Below are positions 1 through 12,364 of a DNA stretch of 64,000 nucleotides, piece after piece (positions within the stretch are counted from its first letter, which is position 1; every line of letters begins with the position of its first letter). Made by a program: the position numbers and the translations under genes. The notes beneath the pieces are model-generated. The model was not told the DNA's origin. It searched no databases and worked only from the letters and a program-made list of their open reading frames with translations. Source of the stretch: Golubevia sp. BC0850 (Eukaryota; Basidiomycota; Exobasidiomycetes; Golubeviales; Golubeviaceae); the NCBI GenBank assembly GCA_012976225.1, contig JAAVVG010000025.1:1-64000 (forward strand), given 5' to 3'.

Positions 1-116
1 GGTTCATTTGAGTCCTTGGGAGAAGAAGAATTGGGTGGCTTTGGAGTTGAGCTTGGAGTAGCCGGGAAGATGGTTGATTGAAAGGATCCCGACAGAAGAT
101 CCCTGTAGAATTTCAT
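1..116 (-). CDS. N-terminal fragment of an unidentified gene running off the left edge
   Basis: On the minus strand an ATG at 116 opens a frame that stays open to the window edge, giving about 38 residues beginning MKFYRDLLSGSFQSTIF and then rich in Pro, Ser and Thr. The residues before the Ser/Pro stretch look like a real N-terminus. No family can be named from so little. It is partial, and the rest lies to the left of the window. Confidence 0.35.
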   Translation of the reverse strand, partial: MKFYRDLLSGSFQSTIFPATPSSTPKPPNSSSPKDSNE

Positions 117-949
117 GACTTTGCTATTCGTTCGATTGCGTGCCAAATCTGAAGGCCGGACTGAGAAGCGCCTGAGGCTTTGAAATTTGAATCGAAGCTC
201 GAAGCTCGAATTAGACGATATAGAAGCTGAGTCAAAGAGCCTGAAGCCTGAAGATGAACGGTCTTGTGAATGAATGAATGACTCCAACAAGAAAGACAAG
301 AGCTGTACAGTGAAATTCTTCTATCCTGAACTTCATGATTTCAATTTCAACACCATTCAAAATCTTGAAGATCTGATCAAAGCAAATGCATCAAAAAAAA
401 CTAAAAACTTGCCTTCTAATTTTCAAAGAGTCTCAACAAGAACGAGAATTGAGTTTTACCCCTTCTCTCTTTAAACCGATCCCTCTATCTTCCCCTTCCC
501 CCCCCCCGCCTTCCATTTTCCCCATAATTCCATCTTCCTCCCTTCACAAAAGACCTGAAGCCAAATGTCTGCATCAATCCTAATCCTGAAGCTCCATCAC
601 TGAGGCCAAGGGGAAATCTACTGAGAGCTCGACAGGCAGTCCTCTCCTTTACGTTCGTCGCCAACTGAAAGAGAAGGGGAGAACAATGTGAGGTGAGATG
701 AAACTCTGGATTCTTTTAGGCCGAAAAAAATGGAAATATCTCAGTTTACTCACTTGTTTCGCCTACTTCCAAGGTCCTTAGCTTCACCTTCCCGCTTTTG
801 ATCATCTCATTCCCTTGCAGGACTTCCCTTGCAGGACTTCCCTTGCAGGACTTCCCTTGCCTCTTTCCAAAGTTTGAACGACCGCGGAGAATCTTTCTCT
901 GAACCTACACCTTTGATTGGTTTAGATGGAATCACCACTTCATCCAGAG
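117..949. other. Intergenic stretch without a supported gene
   Basis: Short open frames exist (for example 274-474, plus strand) but have no start context, splice sites or recognisable domain. The stretch probably holds the promoter of the left-edge gene and the 3' flank of the F-box gene that follows. It contains one short tandem repeat, listed separately. Confidence 0.4.
812..860. repeat. 14-bp tandem repeat, 3.5 copies
   Basis: The unit CCCTTGCAGGACTT occurs three times head to tail (812-825, 826-839, 840-853) followed by a half copy. The copies are identical, so the expansion is probably recent. It lies in noncoding DNA. Confidence 0.85.
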
Positions 950-2447
950 CTAGAAGACCTTACCTTTGCTCGAGAGAATAGTAGATAGCACGGTCTCTTC
1001 TGTGAAGTCTTGGACCTGAGGATTAGATTCGTTGAACCAATAGAATAGTAGATGGAGAACCTTGACGCTTGATAAGAAGGCAACCAGCTCCTCTCTCTTC
1101 ATCATTCTCAGTGAAGACCCGTCCAAACTCAGCATCTTCAGTGTGTTGAATTTCGAGAGAGACGGACACAGGAAGTTTGAGCCATAGATTGAAATGAGAC
1201 GAAGATGCTTGATTGAAGAGTAAGATTCGGCGAGACTTGAGAGGAAGTCCACTGAAACTTGAGATGTTGATGCTGCTCCAGAGGTCGTAGCTCTCTCTAT
1301 GCCCACCTATCACCTCACCTCCAAAGAATCAAGAGAGTTGGTAACCTGAAGAAAGTGATAAACTGCTGCTGTCTCCAGATTACCTCCCTCCAATCTACTC
1401 TTTTCACCCCTCCACCTTAGCCAACCCGAACTGTTCAGGGAACTATCGTCCCAGACGGGGATTAGTCTGATAGCCAGCTGTTTGATTCTTGAGAGACCTT
1501 TGAAGGATTCCGAATATTGCAAAAGATAGGCGAACGAAGAGTAGTCCAAATCGAATGATAGAGAAGCTTGCATTAGAATTTGGCAGAACACTGTTGCCAT
1601 TCAGATCGTGCGGGAAAGATTGGAGGACAGGGGAAAGATTGGAGGTCAGTTTGAGGGATGAGCTAGGGCAAGGGGAGAGACGAGGGACCTTTACCACTCA
1701 CCTAGAATCCAGATCATGCTCTGCCCTGTCATGTTCCACTTGTGATCTGTACCAGAAAGCAAAAAGAACCTCCTCAGGGAGTGAGTTAGGAAAGGGAATG
1801 GGAGGCTCCTTCTTTGACTAGTAGCCACCAATGGGAAGGAGAAGATTCTGATAAGACTAGAGTCTGGAGGCTCCGACACCTGATCAGACTACTCTCCACG
1901 GCTAGATATTCAGCTTCAGGTCCAATCAGCTCTCGTCCAGCCTTAGAACTAAGAGCGTTCCGCAGCTTGCTGAAGGAAGCGCTCTCGTCCTGAGTTGGAT
2001 TGGCTTTGAAGGTCTGCACCACCAGCTGCTCAATCTGACAGCCGAATTCCGGCTCTCTTTGAAGCAGTGAGAAGATCGATCCCATGTTGAGCGTAGTAAA
2101 AGTGACATTTCGGAGTAGGAAAGGATACCAACCGGAGTAAGCCGATCTTGAAGTCGAGGCGACAGAAAGAAGCGTAGAGTCTCTGAATCTTTTGTTGGGA
2201 CATTCAAGAAGATCTCAAATCGGTGGAGAACGATGAAGGCGGTCAGGAAAGGAGAAGAAGGCCACTCACCTTCTTCCTTTCTGTCTTCGCTCTAGAAAAT
2301 CTTTCCTGAGCTCCTCCTTCTCTCCCCAGCTCCTAATGAATCCGACGACTGGAGGTACCCGACGACTGGAGGTACGAGATCTTCAGGTAAGCTGCTGAAG
2401 GTTGCTGGCTCCTTCTTCGGTTCTTTGATGGCGAGTTGCTGATCCAT
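950..2447 (-). pseudogene. F-box/LRR-like gene, frame-shifted in the F-box exon
   Basis: This is a multi-exon minus-strand gene. It starts MDQQLAIKEPKKEPATF at 2447 and runs into an F-box-like segment (SSLPEDLVPPVVG). Later exons at about 2085-1790, 1600-1310 and 1306-950 encode leucine-rich segments typical of fungal F-box proteins, for example FLSSLAESYSSIKHLRLIS. F-box proteins are substrate adaptors of SCF ubiquitin ligases. A 17-bp tandem duplication at 2342-2375 shifts the frame inside the F-box, so translation stops soon after. If one copy of the unit is ignored, the frame runs open (SWGEKEELRKDF onward) to a consensus GTGAGT donor. I therefore read it as a recently disabled host gene. 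Exon limits are approximate, and the family call rests on the F-box/LRR pattern rather than on a search. Confidence 0.55.
2342..2375. repeat. 17-bp perfect tandem duplication inside an F-box exon
   Basis: The 17-bp unit CCGACGACTGGAGGTAC occurs at 2342-2358 and again at 2359-2375 with no mismatch. Because 17 is not a multiple of three, it shifts the reading frame of the minus-strand F-box gene. Confidence 0.9.
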
Positions 2448-2987
2448 GACGGCAAGGCTGAGTGCAGAAGGAGAAAGGGGAAGTGAAGTGAGGACTGAGG
2501 TCAGATCCAACTCACGACTCACCTTGTTTTCGATGTTTGACTGTGAGTGGTACTTACATTGTTCAAGAATCTCGCTGAGAGAACGAGTCCGGATGATTAA
2601 GTCAGGAAGGAAGATATAGATGAGTGAAGATTTTCAGTGTCAACAGCTCATGGCCAAAAACGTGGCCAGAGCGCTGGCCAAGGTGAAAAGTCTGCTTCAA
2701 TTCTACTCTTCTCCTCCAAAGTATTCTGGGTGAAACGGTACTTCTACCTACTCAGCAACTTCTTTCTCTTCAAGGATTCTTAGAGGTCTATCCAAGGGAA
2801 AAGCAGGCCTTCATCAGATCCGTCATTCGTTCTTCACCTCGATCGCTCACACGTCATTCGTCCTCCTTGAAAGGTAAGTCCTTGACCATCCCATCCCTCC
2901 TAGTCTCCTGTCGAAAGATCGAATCAATCAGCAACCTCCAAGATCTTAGATGATCATCCTCCTGCTCCCTTCCCTCGATCTTCACAG

Positions 2988-3774
2988 CCCCTTGTCTTCG
3001 ACACCATCGCATTCGCGAAGATTACTTCAAGATGGAGAAGTTGCCTTCAGAAATCGTCTCCTCAACTTTCAGCTATCTATCCACTACCGAGCTAGGTCAA
3101 ATGATGAGTGTATGCAAAGGTTGGGAGGAAGTGCTCTCTACCGATCCATCTCTTTGGAGACACGTCGATCTAGCAACTTCAAAGCACACTCTCGAGATCA
3201 TAGAGGTGTTTGCTAGACACTCTAGGAACACCCTCGTATCAATCAAAAGCTCGGCGAGATTCACCCATCAAGAAGCGTAGAAAGTATTTGCCTTACTGGA
3301 GCGCTCCGAGCGTACTTTGAACGCAGTAGATCTCCGTTTAGAAGAGTTTTCGGGCTCGGCACTTCCATCGATTAATCCTCAAGATGAAAACTTATTGTTT
3401 AAAGTAAGAGAATCTCCTAAACGCTGCTCAACATGTTACAGCAACTATGTCGAAGCCGTGTCAAAGTATGAAGACGTCATCGTTCTCTTTCAGTCATTTG
3501 CTCCTTTCCCAAACCAGAACGTCTCAACCTCACTGCAATTCAACTTCCCGAAGTAAAAGTAGACCTTCCGGGAAGTCCCGCCATGCTCTCATCCCATCGG
3601 ACAAGGATGAGAGGGTGGTCGGGCCGGGATCTCAAGTGGCTGTCGAAATTGCAGGTTGCAAGTCTGAGATTCGAGAGTGACTTCGAGGAGGAAGGAGACT
3701 GGAGTTTCGTTTCTGTAGCTTTAGACTTCTCAAATTGCGGTGGTTGGAAGGTCAAAAGCTTAGATTTTAAGTAG
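2988..3774 (+). pseudogene. F-box protein gene, copy A of the LPSE family, broken
   Basis: An ATG at 3032 opens MEKLPSEIVSSTFSYLSTTE, a classical F-box start followed by the MSVCKGW core. The frame meets an in-frame TAG after about 82 codons (near 3279). It then continues as KVFALLERSERTLNAVDLRL, which matches the homologous copies at 45.3 and 14.0 kb. Further frame changes follow before the last recognisable segment near 3774. Coding similarity extends upstream of the ATG to an acceptor at 2987, so the true protein probably began in an earlier exon; a donor-like AAG/GTAAGT lies at 2873. An SCF adaptor role is known for the family. This copy looks inactive. Confidence 0.6.
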
Positions 3775-4189
3775 AAAGAAATAGTTAATATAAGTTTGGA
3801 GAGTCTCCTGGACCTTCGTTAGCTAGCAAAATTTGTCGACAGAAGACTGTGTACTTTTCTCATCTTCGACTTTGAAGTGAGGAACAAAAATTGACTTTGA
3901 GATGAACCAAAACAAAGAGACAAAAAACTTCAAGTCTATTACTATCATTACAAGTGATGTGTCGTTTAAAGTATGAAGCATGTAGTGACGAGAATTTGAC
4001 CTGTTGTTACCACCAACCCCCTGTCCGAGCGGGAAGAGGCGGCTGAACTTGAGCGGTAGAATCCGGAAGTGATGTGGTGGTGGAGCCAGAAGCTGTCCGT
4101 GCTGGTCGAAGGAGCGGTCGGAGCTGCGAAGAAGGTCAGAGGAAGAGATCGAACGAGGGATTGAGGAAAGGTCAACTTCCAATTTCAAT
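3775..4189. other. Intergenic, no supported gene
   Basis: This lies between the broken F-box copy and the stop codon of the PX-domain gene. Open frames on the minus strand (to 121 codons) are low in complexity and have no start or domain support. Confidence 0.4.
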
Positions 4190-7100
4190 TTAGTGAAAAG
4201 AGACCCTAACAGAGCAGCAAGAACTTTGAAAAATCGAGTCCATAGGTAATAAACTCACCATCTCAACAAACAAAGGAGCCATTTCAGGAATGTGTTTCAA
4301 AGTTGGAGCTCTAATGATAGGAGCTTTTCCTTTCTTCCTCCTTTCTCTATCTATCTTATCCTGTCTTTGTTGTTCATTCGAAGAAGTTCCAGCTTTGTTA
4401 AAATTCGATTCAGTTTCAGTCTGGTTTGGTAAAGGTGGTAACTCTTTCTTCGGAACTGGAGGTCTCCAAGAAGAATCTTCATTTTCACCAGAAGCCAATC
4501 TTCTATGACCTATCGTTCTTCCGCTTGCTGAATTTGAACCTGGTTGTAATCTGTTAGAATCTTGAGTTGCTTCTTCTTCCTCGCTTGATTCTGTCTCTTC
4601 CTCCTCCTCCTCTTCATCGCTACTTTCATCAGCTTCTTCAACTTCACCAGAGAAGACATCTCCAACTCCAAGATTCTCAACTGCAGCTCTAACGAACATA
4701 GCATCATCTTCTTCATTCCAACTATCCACATTTTTACCTCCAACTTGTCTTCCTTCAGCTTTGTGTCCAGCTCCTTCAATTTCTCTCCTAACTATCTTCT
4801 TTCTCATCTTGATTTCTCGTTGGAATTTTAATCGATAAGCATGAACTACTAATTGATCGATTTCTTCCATAACTTCTTTTCTTTGATTTCCCCCTGCTGG
4901 AAGACAGATCTCTAGATCTACTGATCCGATACCTCTTCGCTTCTTTGAAGAAGATGCATCCTCAGAGCTATTGCTAGTATTACCTTCGCCTTTAACGAAA
5001 TTGATGAAGAGTTCGATCCATTGCATCAAACCATCGAATAAACCAGATCCTTTGGAGTGAACTTGATGAACGAAATTGTAAAACTTGGATTCATGTCGAG
5101 ATACCAAATCGATGAAGACTTGAACTATTGCTTGAGGATTTGTATAGACCACTGTTCCAAGAAGATTGAGGAAAACAGAGTAGAGTCAGAATGGAACCGA
5201 GAGAAGTAGTTGCTTGGCTCTTCATTTTTGTATCCCAGGAGCATCGTCAACTCACCTTCTTCACAACTCTCAACAGTTTTGATCAAATCATCGATGAATT
5301 TCTGTAAATCATAAAGACTATCGGCGATATTCGCAGCCTTGTAAACTTGAGCCAAAGGAGAATAGAAGATTGTCACCATATCTTTCAGTAGTTCTGACGT
5401 GACTCCCTATTAGAAGGTTGAGAGCAAGTAAAAGAGTCAGTACAAACCTCAGAGCAACGAAGCCGCATTATCGATTTAGAAACTCACCTCAAAAACCAAT
5501 TCAATCATCTGCTCCTTATCTCTAAGTCTAGTACACATCTTGAGAAGCACATGTAAATCTTCATAAAGCCAAGCATCTTCATCTTCAGGTTTGGGACCCC
5601 AACCATCCATTTCAAACAATTCTTCTTCTTCATCTTCATGATTGTGCCCACCCGTACTAGCTTCACCAGGTTCTTTTCTATAAAGTTTATACCTCTCAAA
5701 AGCTCTAGAAGCTTTCACAGCTCTTTGAATTTGACTTCTATTCAAAGGAGTTAAATTTTCAAGATAAGGATTATTAGATCCAGATCCATTTGTAGAGTTC
5801 TCATCATTTGAGCCGAATTCCTCAACCTTAGCTCTAAGTAAAACAGTAATCAAATCCAAACCTTCTTTCTTAGCAACATCTTTAAAGCCTTGCTGTATTG
5901 ATTTAGGAGCATAAACGAACCCTCTAATCCTTTCACACAGTTCATCATCCTCAACTTTATTTGCCACAGCATTACAAATTTCCCCCAAATTTTTAGTTTC
6001 TTCCATTAAACCTCCACTAACCATTCTCATAGCTAAACTTCTACCACCAAAAGGTTGAGCCAAAAACAAATCCAACACACCTCTGATCATAGAGACTGGA
6101 TTAGAGATTCTTAAAATCTGACGTAACATGAAATAAGGCATTAAAGAATGGATTCGCTTTAATTGTGAAAGGTAAGAGGAGGATTGATCTGATCCCATGA
6201 AAAGAGAAAATAACGTCGAGGCTAATGAGATTCTTGCCCAAGACAAAAGAGCTAGATATCGATCTGGTAGGTCATAGAGGTTGGGAGTTGAACGGATTAG
6301 ATGGAAAATTGAGGTCAGTCCATCTGGTTTTAAGAGTTCTTCTTTGAAACCATCTAGATGAGTTCGAAGTTCTTTGACTCTCTTTGTCGCTTCTTCATCA
6401 AATCTACTTGCTTCACTTGATCTTAATTCGTCTAGACCTTCTCTTACTCTTGCATCTTCTAATTCTGAAGCTGTTAAAGTATAAGGATCCCCAAGTAAGA
6501 AATCAGCTAAGGAAGAAGATTCAGAAACCAAAGGTAAAGAAAGTAAAGATCTCAAATAAGCTCTAAGAGTTAATCGATTCTTCTCTCTTGCTAAAGGATG
6601 AGGAGCAGAAGGGTTCGTTGAAGATGAAGTCGAAGTAGTAGAGGCTGAATTCGGTAAACCAGGAACTGGAGGGATTGAATTCGGATCCACAGGTTGAGGT
6701 TTGAATCGATTAGCAGCATTCGACAATGTCCTGGTTCTATGCCTATTCCTATTCTGCTGCTGTTGTTGCGGTTTCTCAAAGCTCAATTTCTGATCTCCAG
6801 CTTCAATCCCCTCAATCTCTTGACTAAGTACCTCAACTTCTTCTCCCGTACCTTTTACACCTCTTCTATCTTTCTCCGGTGGACCTTTGATCTCTTCATC
6901 CGGGAATTCAATTCTAAGAGTTTCTGCCAATCTTTCGAAATCTCCATATCTTCTACTAACGAAAACATCTTCAACTCCATTCCTTTTTGTTCGTATCAAG
7001 AATTCTTCATGAACTTTATTTCGGATCCTACCTTTGTTAATCACTGTTCTAACTCCTATAACATTAACATCAAATTCATCATGTAAAGGTTTATGTCCTA

Positions 7101-8084
7101 ATGAATCCTTTAACTTATTTTCTAAACTTGTAATTCTTTCTCTATCGCTATCTGAAATCTTAACTACTACTTCAGGTCCACTGATTGAAGAAACTGAAAT
7201 CGCAGATGAAAGAAGTAAAGCTGAATATTTTTCAACCTTGACTGCTATTTTGGATCGCTTGGAAACTTCATCTCTATCTTCCGTTGTTGAAATGTTCCGT
7301 TCCAAAAATCGGTTGAAGAAGACTTGGACTTTTGAAGAGAAGAAATTTGGTGGAGCTGATCTTAAGAATGGGAAAGTCAGAACGAAATGATGAAATAGAA
7401 ATCGTAATAGAGGTAGATCTGCTCCAGTTGAATTTGGAGAAGGTGAGAATGGTGGTCCGAAGGTTGATAGAGCGTCTGAAAGGGGGAGAGGGAGAAGGAG
7501 AGGAAGAGAGTGATAGATAGATGAGCTTGCGGGCCGAGGATGAGGATGGGGAGAGAGAACCTAAGAGTTCTGTCTATTCTGCAGGTCTTCAAGGAGTCGC
7601 CTTGGAGATGGGATCTAGACTGATACACTGGATCTTTAAACATCCCAAGTGGTAAAGAGAGTCTTGATAGCAGACTCATCTCTCCCTGATCCTGACCCTA
7701 CCCTCTCTACACGTTCAACCCAGCTGGTCGGATTGTTGCTCCTTACAACCTCTGCCTTCCAACAGTTGAGTAGATTCTACTAAACACATTGGATACTATT
7801 TACTAACCCTTGTCACTCAACATTTCCACTTCTTCCTTCAATTGTAAGCCTACCAAGCATTTCTTGAGGTAATGAGCTCTTAGAGGAGTCAACTTGTTTG
7901 GATCATTCTCTTCAACCAAACCATTTATCCTTGAAGCTATAGCTTGAAATGAATCATCAGATATTTGAATTGGCTGAGTTGTTGTAGGAATAGTTGAAAG
8001 AGAGAGCGTTCTTGATGGATCTGGTAAAGGTCTGGTTGGCTTCCTTGGTGGAAGATTGGAGATCGAGCTCGAACTGGATGTCAT
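4190..8084 (-). CDS. PX domain protein with PXB/DUF3818 region (yeast YPR097W/Lec1-like)
   Basis: A large multi-exon gene of roughly 1,000 residues. The first exon (8084-7803) carries the PXB signature LTPLRAHYLKKCLVGLQL. The PXB region continues near 7480-7305 with LPLLRFLFHHFVLTFPFL. A PX domain follows at about 7090-6890 (KVHEEFLIRTKRNGVEDVFV, then SRRYGDFERLAETLR), which normally binds phosphoinositides. A long DUF3818 helical region follows (DLPDRYLALLSWARISLAST; MRQILRIS-like loops). Later exons near 5400-5250 and 5152-4260 end in an acidic linker and a LKHIPEMAPLFVEM tail; the stop is at 4190. Yeast relatives act in sterol and lipid movement at membranes. The small exon between 7680 and 7560 is uncertain. 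It shares a ~205-bp divergent promoter with TOM20. Confidence 0.85.
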
Positions 8085-8289
8085 TCTGACTCAACTACAC
8101 TTGGATCTGAAATGAGATCTAAATTGAAGAAATTCGATAAGAAAGGTTCGATTGGATGACTGGGTGGGGAATGAGATATGAGACGTTGGGACTTGGGAGT
8201 GGAGGGGAACGAGAAGCCAAAGATTTTCGATCGTTATACATTGTTCTTACCTTGACCTTTCCACCCCAACCGTTCTCACTCTAATAAGT
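8085..8289. promoter_or_regulatory. Short bidirectional promoter, PX gene / TOM20
   Basis: Only 205 bp separate the two divergent start codons, so both genes must be driven from here. It is pyrimidine-rich on the TOM20 side. I see no clear TATA box. Confidence 0.6.
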
Positions 8290-10175
8290 ATGAAATCATC
8301 TCAAATTTGGTCCATAGCTGGTATTACAACCATCAGTGCAGTTGTAGGTTACGCAATGTGAGTCAACCTCAAACACAGTCAAGCCTCAATCTATTCCCTC
8401 TTATACCTCCATCTGCTCAAACCTATCCAATCCTAATCCTATCCTAATCCTACCCTGATCCTACCCTATCCTACACCTCCTCAGCTATTTCGACAATCGC
8501 CGTCGTAATGATCCAAACTTCCGTAAAGCCCTGAACGCAGACAAGAAGCGTATCTCCAAAGCTTTGAAACGAGATGCCAAAGCCAATGAAGCTCAAGGTG
8601 AAGCTAGATTGAAAGACGCTTTCGATCAGGTAAAGAATGAGAAATATCCAGAGGGAGTTGAGGAGAAGGAGAAATAGTGAGTCCTTTTGACATGGGTAGA
8701 TGATTATGGTTACAGGGAGAGGAAAGGATACGATTGAAGTGATGATGGAGGGAAGGTTTCAAGAAGTTTCTATGACAAGGCTTGAGGGTCATTTGACCAT
8801 GTCAACTCTCCTTCGTTAGGAAGACCTCGGTAACCATAGAATTCGATTTCCAAGAAGATCTTCAATCAGTCTGAGTTCAGAGAAAGAGAGGAGAAGCTTC
8901 AAAGACCTAGCTTCGACTGAAAAAGAGGGTGGAGCAATCTCCTCTCAACTTCAATCTAATCTCTAATCCCACCAAAGAACAATAATCAGAGAGGAGCCTA
9001 GAAACCTATTCTTACAGTGACCTAGAACATCAGCCTTTTGCCTTTCAGCATGACTCACACCTCCCTTCCTCCCTTTCCCCCTTCTCTCCTCCCACAGTTT
9101 CCTAACTCAAATCACTTTAGGAGAAACTCTCTCCACTCAAGGTCCAACTCAACTTTCCTCCGCTGCTGCAGCTTTCTTCAGAGCTCTCAAAGTTTACCCT
9201 CAACCTACTGAATTGATTGGCATCTATCAAAAGGCTGTGCCTGCAGAGGTTTTGGATATGGTGATGAGGATGGTGGCTAAGGATGTGAGTTTCTAGGAGG
9301 GGTACTGAGGAGGAGGGATAGCTGGGGAGGGGGAGGGCAGATGGATGAGGAGATACGCTCGTGGAGGAGAGGGAAAGGGGGAGATGGGGAGAGGAGTGAG
9401 GCAGAGAAGAGTTGGATTGGGCAGGACTAAATCTGGTTGCGAGGGAACGTGAGAGATCTCAACGGGAGTTTGAAGAGAAGAAAAGATTGGCAGACTTCGT
9501 TCTTTCATCAAAAGCAAATCGCGTCTTAGCCGACTAGAAAGCAAGAACCTGGCCTTTCCAACTTCCAAGATCGAGACACTTCCTCGCTCTCAACATTTTC
9601 ACCCCTTTTTCTTCGCTTTGTCTTTTCTGACTATCGAACTATCCCCCCCCCCTTTTCTTCTAATTTTTCTAATTTCACAACCACCCTCCTCCTCTATTCA
9701 ACTCCTTGTTCGTTCTTTCTTTCAGGTCTCGGAATCATCTTCAAACATTAATGAAATTGATGATGAAGCTCCATCAACTTCCTCTTCTCAACCTCCATCA
9801 ACCACATCAATTCCTTCAGAAGGTGCTAAACCTGGATTCGGAAGCGCTTCAGGTCCAACTCAATCAGAAACTCGAACTCCAGAATCAACTACAGCAAGTA
9901 ATCCAAGTTTACAAGATTGGGATACTTTAAGCGCTACTTCTTTAGGTCCAAATCCAACTAACACTTCTACTCCTCCTGTTGAAGTGCAAGCGGAAGAGAA
10001 GAAGGCTGCAGAAGAAGTTGTGGGTGAAGAGAAAAAAGAGGAAGAAGAGAAGAAAGAGGAAGTCGAAGTTGGATCTCCTCAAAATGTTGGATTTGGTTCG
10101 GCAAGTGGATCTAGAACTCAGGTTGGAGATGAGGGGACTAGCTTTGGATTTGGAAGTCAGGAGGGTGGGAAATAA
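8290..10175 (+). CDS. TOM20: Mitochondrial import receptor subunit Tom20
   Basis: Four exons: 8290-8357, 8485-8676, 9098-9284 and 9726-10175. The product begins with a membrane anchor (SSQIWSIAGITTISAVVGYA), which places it in the outer mitochondrial membrane facing the cytosol. It continues with YFDNRRRNDPNFRKAL, a charged linker, and the conserved receptor core GETLSTQGPTQLSSAAAAFF and RALKVYPQPTELIGIYQKAV. Tom20 recognises mitochondrial presequences and passes them to the TOM pore. The C-terminus is longer than in animals, ending in a Ser/Pro/Glu-rich tail with GFGSASG repeats. All junctions have GT-AG ends and keep frame. Intron 1 contains degenerate CCTAATC/CCTATC repeats, and intron 3 has a poly-C run. 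Confidence 0.9.
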
Positions 10176-10648
10176 ACAAGAGGGCTCCGTTAGAAGCTTG
10201 AAGTCGGAAGTTCAGTTGCTACGATGTGTTATAGATGCTATGAAGTTTTTCGACTGCATACAGTCAGAAAATCTAGTGAAGTTTCATCCAAAACATGAGT
10301 CAATTCTCAAAACAGCTCTGAACTGTTTGATTTCGTCTTTGTCTTCTTCGAGAATAGTTAGTCTGCCAAAATCGAGGGAGGTTTTCGAACAAAATTGTTC
10401 TTGGAAAGTAGACGTTGATTCTATTTTTCTTTTCTTCTGTTGGTTTGGAGCATTGAGTTAAGGAGCCTGCGAGCCTTTCCACCCAATCGAAAGTTTCTCT
10501 TCCCAACACAATGTCGGAAAAAGGTCAGATTAGAAAGGTGAGGTTCGAGGATTCAAGCAATCTTCAAAGCTTTGAAAAACTCTCGAATTCGCAAAGGAGG
10601 TGTGTCAACTACAGAATTTAAAAAAGGCCGAAGAAATCCAAAGACTTT
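10176..10648. other. Convergent 3' intergenic region
   Basis: This lies between the stop of TOM20 (plus) and the stop of the secreted-protein gene (minus). No coding signal is convincing. It presumably holds both polyadenylation regions. Confidence 0.45.
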
Positions 10649-11276
10649 CTACAAAAATTCGAAGTTGTTCTCTCCAGGGAAGTCTCTTGAAAAGATTGTG
10701 TTTTGGAAGTTGTCAGAACGTTGTTGAAGAGCCTCCTTCGTGGGGTAGTAATCGTAGTAGTTCAACCCAGGGTACTTTTTCTCCCAAGAAGCTTTAGCAG
10801 CTGCATCAGCCCACTTGTTAATGAATCCAAGCCTCTTCTCCATTGATTCGTTGGAATCTCTGCTCTCGATAGAGGCGAGCTTGGAGACGAATTCTTTTCC
10901 TTCTTCGGTGGCAAGGAATGCATCGGTGGCTTCCTTCGAGCTGGAAAGACCTTTGAGAACCTGGAGAGCGACAAAAAGGCACAGGGGCCAAAATATTACT
11001 CAGCCAGCCGGGATCAAAATGTCGATGAACGACGTTGATCTGAAACTGTACACTACTCATTGCGCCACCGGTAAGCCCCATCAAGATTAATGGATTCAAT
11101 CTCTTTTCAGCAATCTCTTGACGCTTCTCCAGTTGTGGGTCAAAAAAAAAGTCTCGTCAGACAGCTGTCAGAATAGGGGAAGTCAGTTCCTCAGATGTTC
11201 ACTGACCTCAATTGGAGCTGCAGAAGCGAAAGAAGAGACCAACAGAGAGACTGATGCGATGGCGAAGAACTTCATT
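10649..11276 (-). CDS. Small secreted protein of unknown function
   Basis: The start at 11276 gives MKFFAIASVSLLVSSFASAA, a clean signal peptide with an Ala-x-Ala type cleavage site. After an intron a second exon encodes EKRQEIAEKRLNPLILMGLT with two Lys-Arg pairs, possible kexin sites. After a further intron (about 11055-10967) the last exon encodes VLKGLSSSKEATDAFLATEE and the tail NKWADAAAKASWEKKYPGLN, ending at 10649. The mature protein would be about 100 residues with few cysteines; I recognise no family. Oddly, recognisable F-box DNA starts only 22 bp upstream of the ATG. The gene therefore seems to have been cut away from its own promoter by an inversion (see the findings). Confidence 0.6.
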
Positions 11277-11297
11277 GTGAGAACGAGGTTTAAACGA

Positions 11298-12364
11298 CAA
11301 AACGGACTATAAGAGCAATCTATTTTCGTCTAGACTCTTTCGACAGTGACCTGCTCCCTACAATTTGGGTAGGAACCGAAGGATCTTACGAATAATCTGA
11401 TGGAACTTATGACATTCACGATTTTTACGATGACGTTGTCCACTACTTTCAATCCTTCCCGAAGTTAGAACGGTTAAATCTCACTCGGTCTCAACTTCCT
11501 GAAGTCGAAGTTGATGCTCCAGGAGTTCTGGTCGTTTTTGGAACAGGCAGAAGAAGAGAATGCGGTTGGTCAGAGGACAGCATTAAGTGGCTCTCCAAAC
11601 TGAAGGCTTCTCGTCTTCACTTCGATGAGTATGAGGAAGATGGGTCGGGGATCCAATCATAAATTCTCTCGGTCTGCAGCTTTACCCTTTCGCACCTTAA
11701 TATCACTGGCTACTATGAGGAAAGGATCACGTCTATGACCTTACAGAATCTGGAGCATTTAGAATCCAAGGTCCATTGGTCAGAAGCAATGTGGCGGAAT
11801 GTGAGAATGCCAAGTCTCAAGCATGTTTCAGTCTGGCAAGAACTACTCCTAGAAAGACCTTTTACAGACATGAAGTGGGAATCTTTGGGAATACTGACGT
11901 GGGAAGACCGGTCTGCAATTGGAGCAGAGGAAGATAATTTGATGGAGTCCGTAGATATCCTCCGAATCAACAAACGTCAGGAATCTACTTTGAAAAAGCT
12001 TCAACTACTCAGAGACGACCTCAACAATGCTCCTTTCTCTTCCATAAACTTCTTCCTTCGTTATCTTCAAGTCGGTTTAGCACTTCCGCCACCTTTACCT
12101 CTTCTATCTAAACTCTCAATCAGCAAAGACCTAGTTTTCGATGTCGATCTTCTAGCCGAAGTACTGCTCTCTCGAAATCTTTCTTCCAGAAGTGACAGCG
12201 AGAGAGGAGTCGAGGGAGAAAGATGCTCAACTTTGACTCTCCGCTTACAATCAGAGCACTTCAAAGCATTCAAGACTGCTGAGAAAGCCCTCCTCTCGAG
12301 GTACTCTGCAAAGTTGGTCAAGGCTGCTGGGAAGACGATCGTTGAATTATGGGATGGGAAATAG
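11298..12364 (+). pseudogene. 3' half of an F-box gene (copy B), separated from its 5' half by an inversion
   Basis: DNA similarity to the 45-kb F-box copy begins abruptly at 11298 and runs to the stop at 12364. The coding content includes RRECGWSEDSIKWLSKLKAS, TLKKLQLLRDDLNN and the family terminus KAAGKTIVELWDGK. There is no F-box or start codon here. The missing N-terminal half lies at 14033-14480 on the opposite strand and ends at the matching base. The half also carries in-frame stops (one near 11398, one near 11660). From 11735 the frame is open for 209 codons. Confidence 0.7.

Noticed and set aside
8400-8480. Telomere-like CCTAATC/CCTATC repeats
   Set aside because: The units are degenerate and lie within intron 1 of TOM20, where they form the pyrimidine-rich part of the intron.
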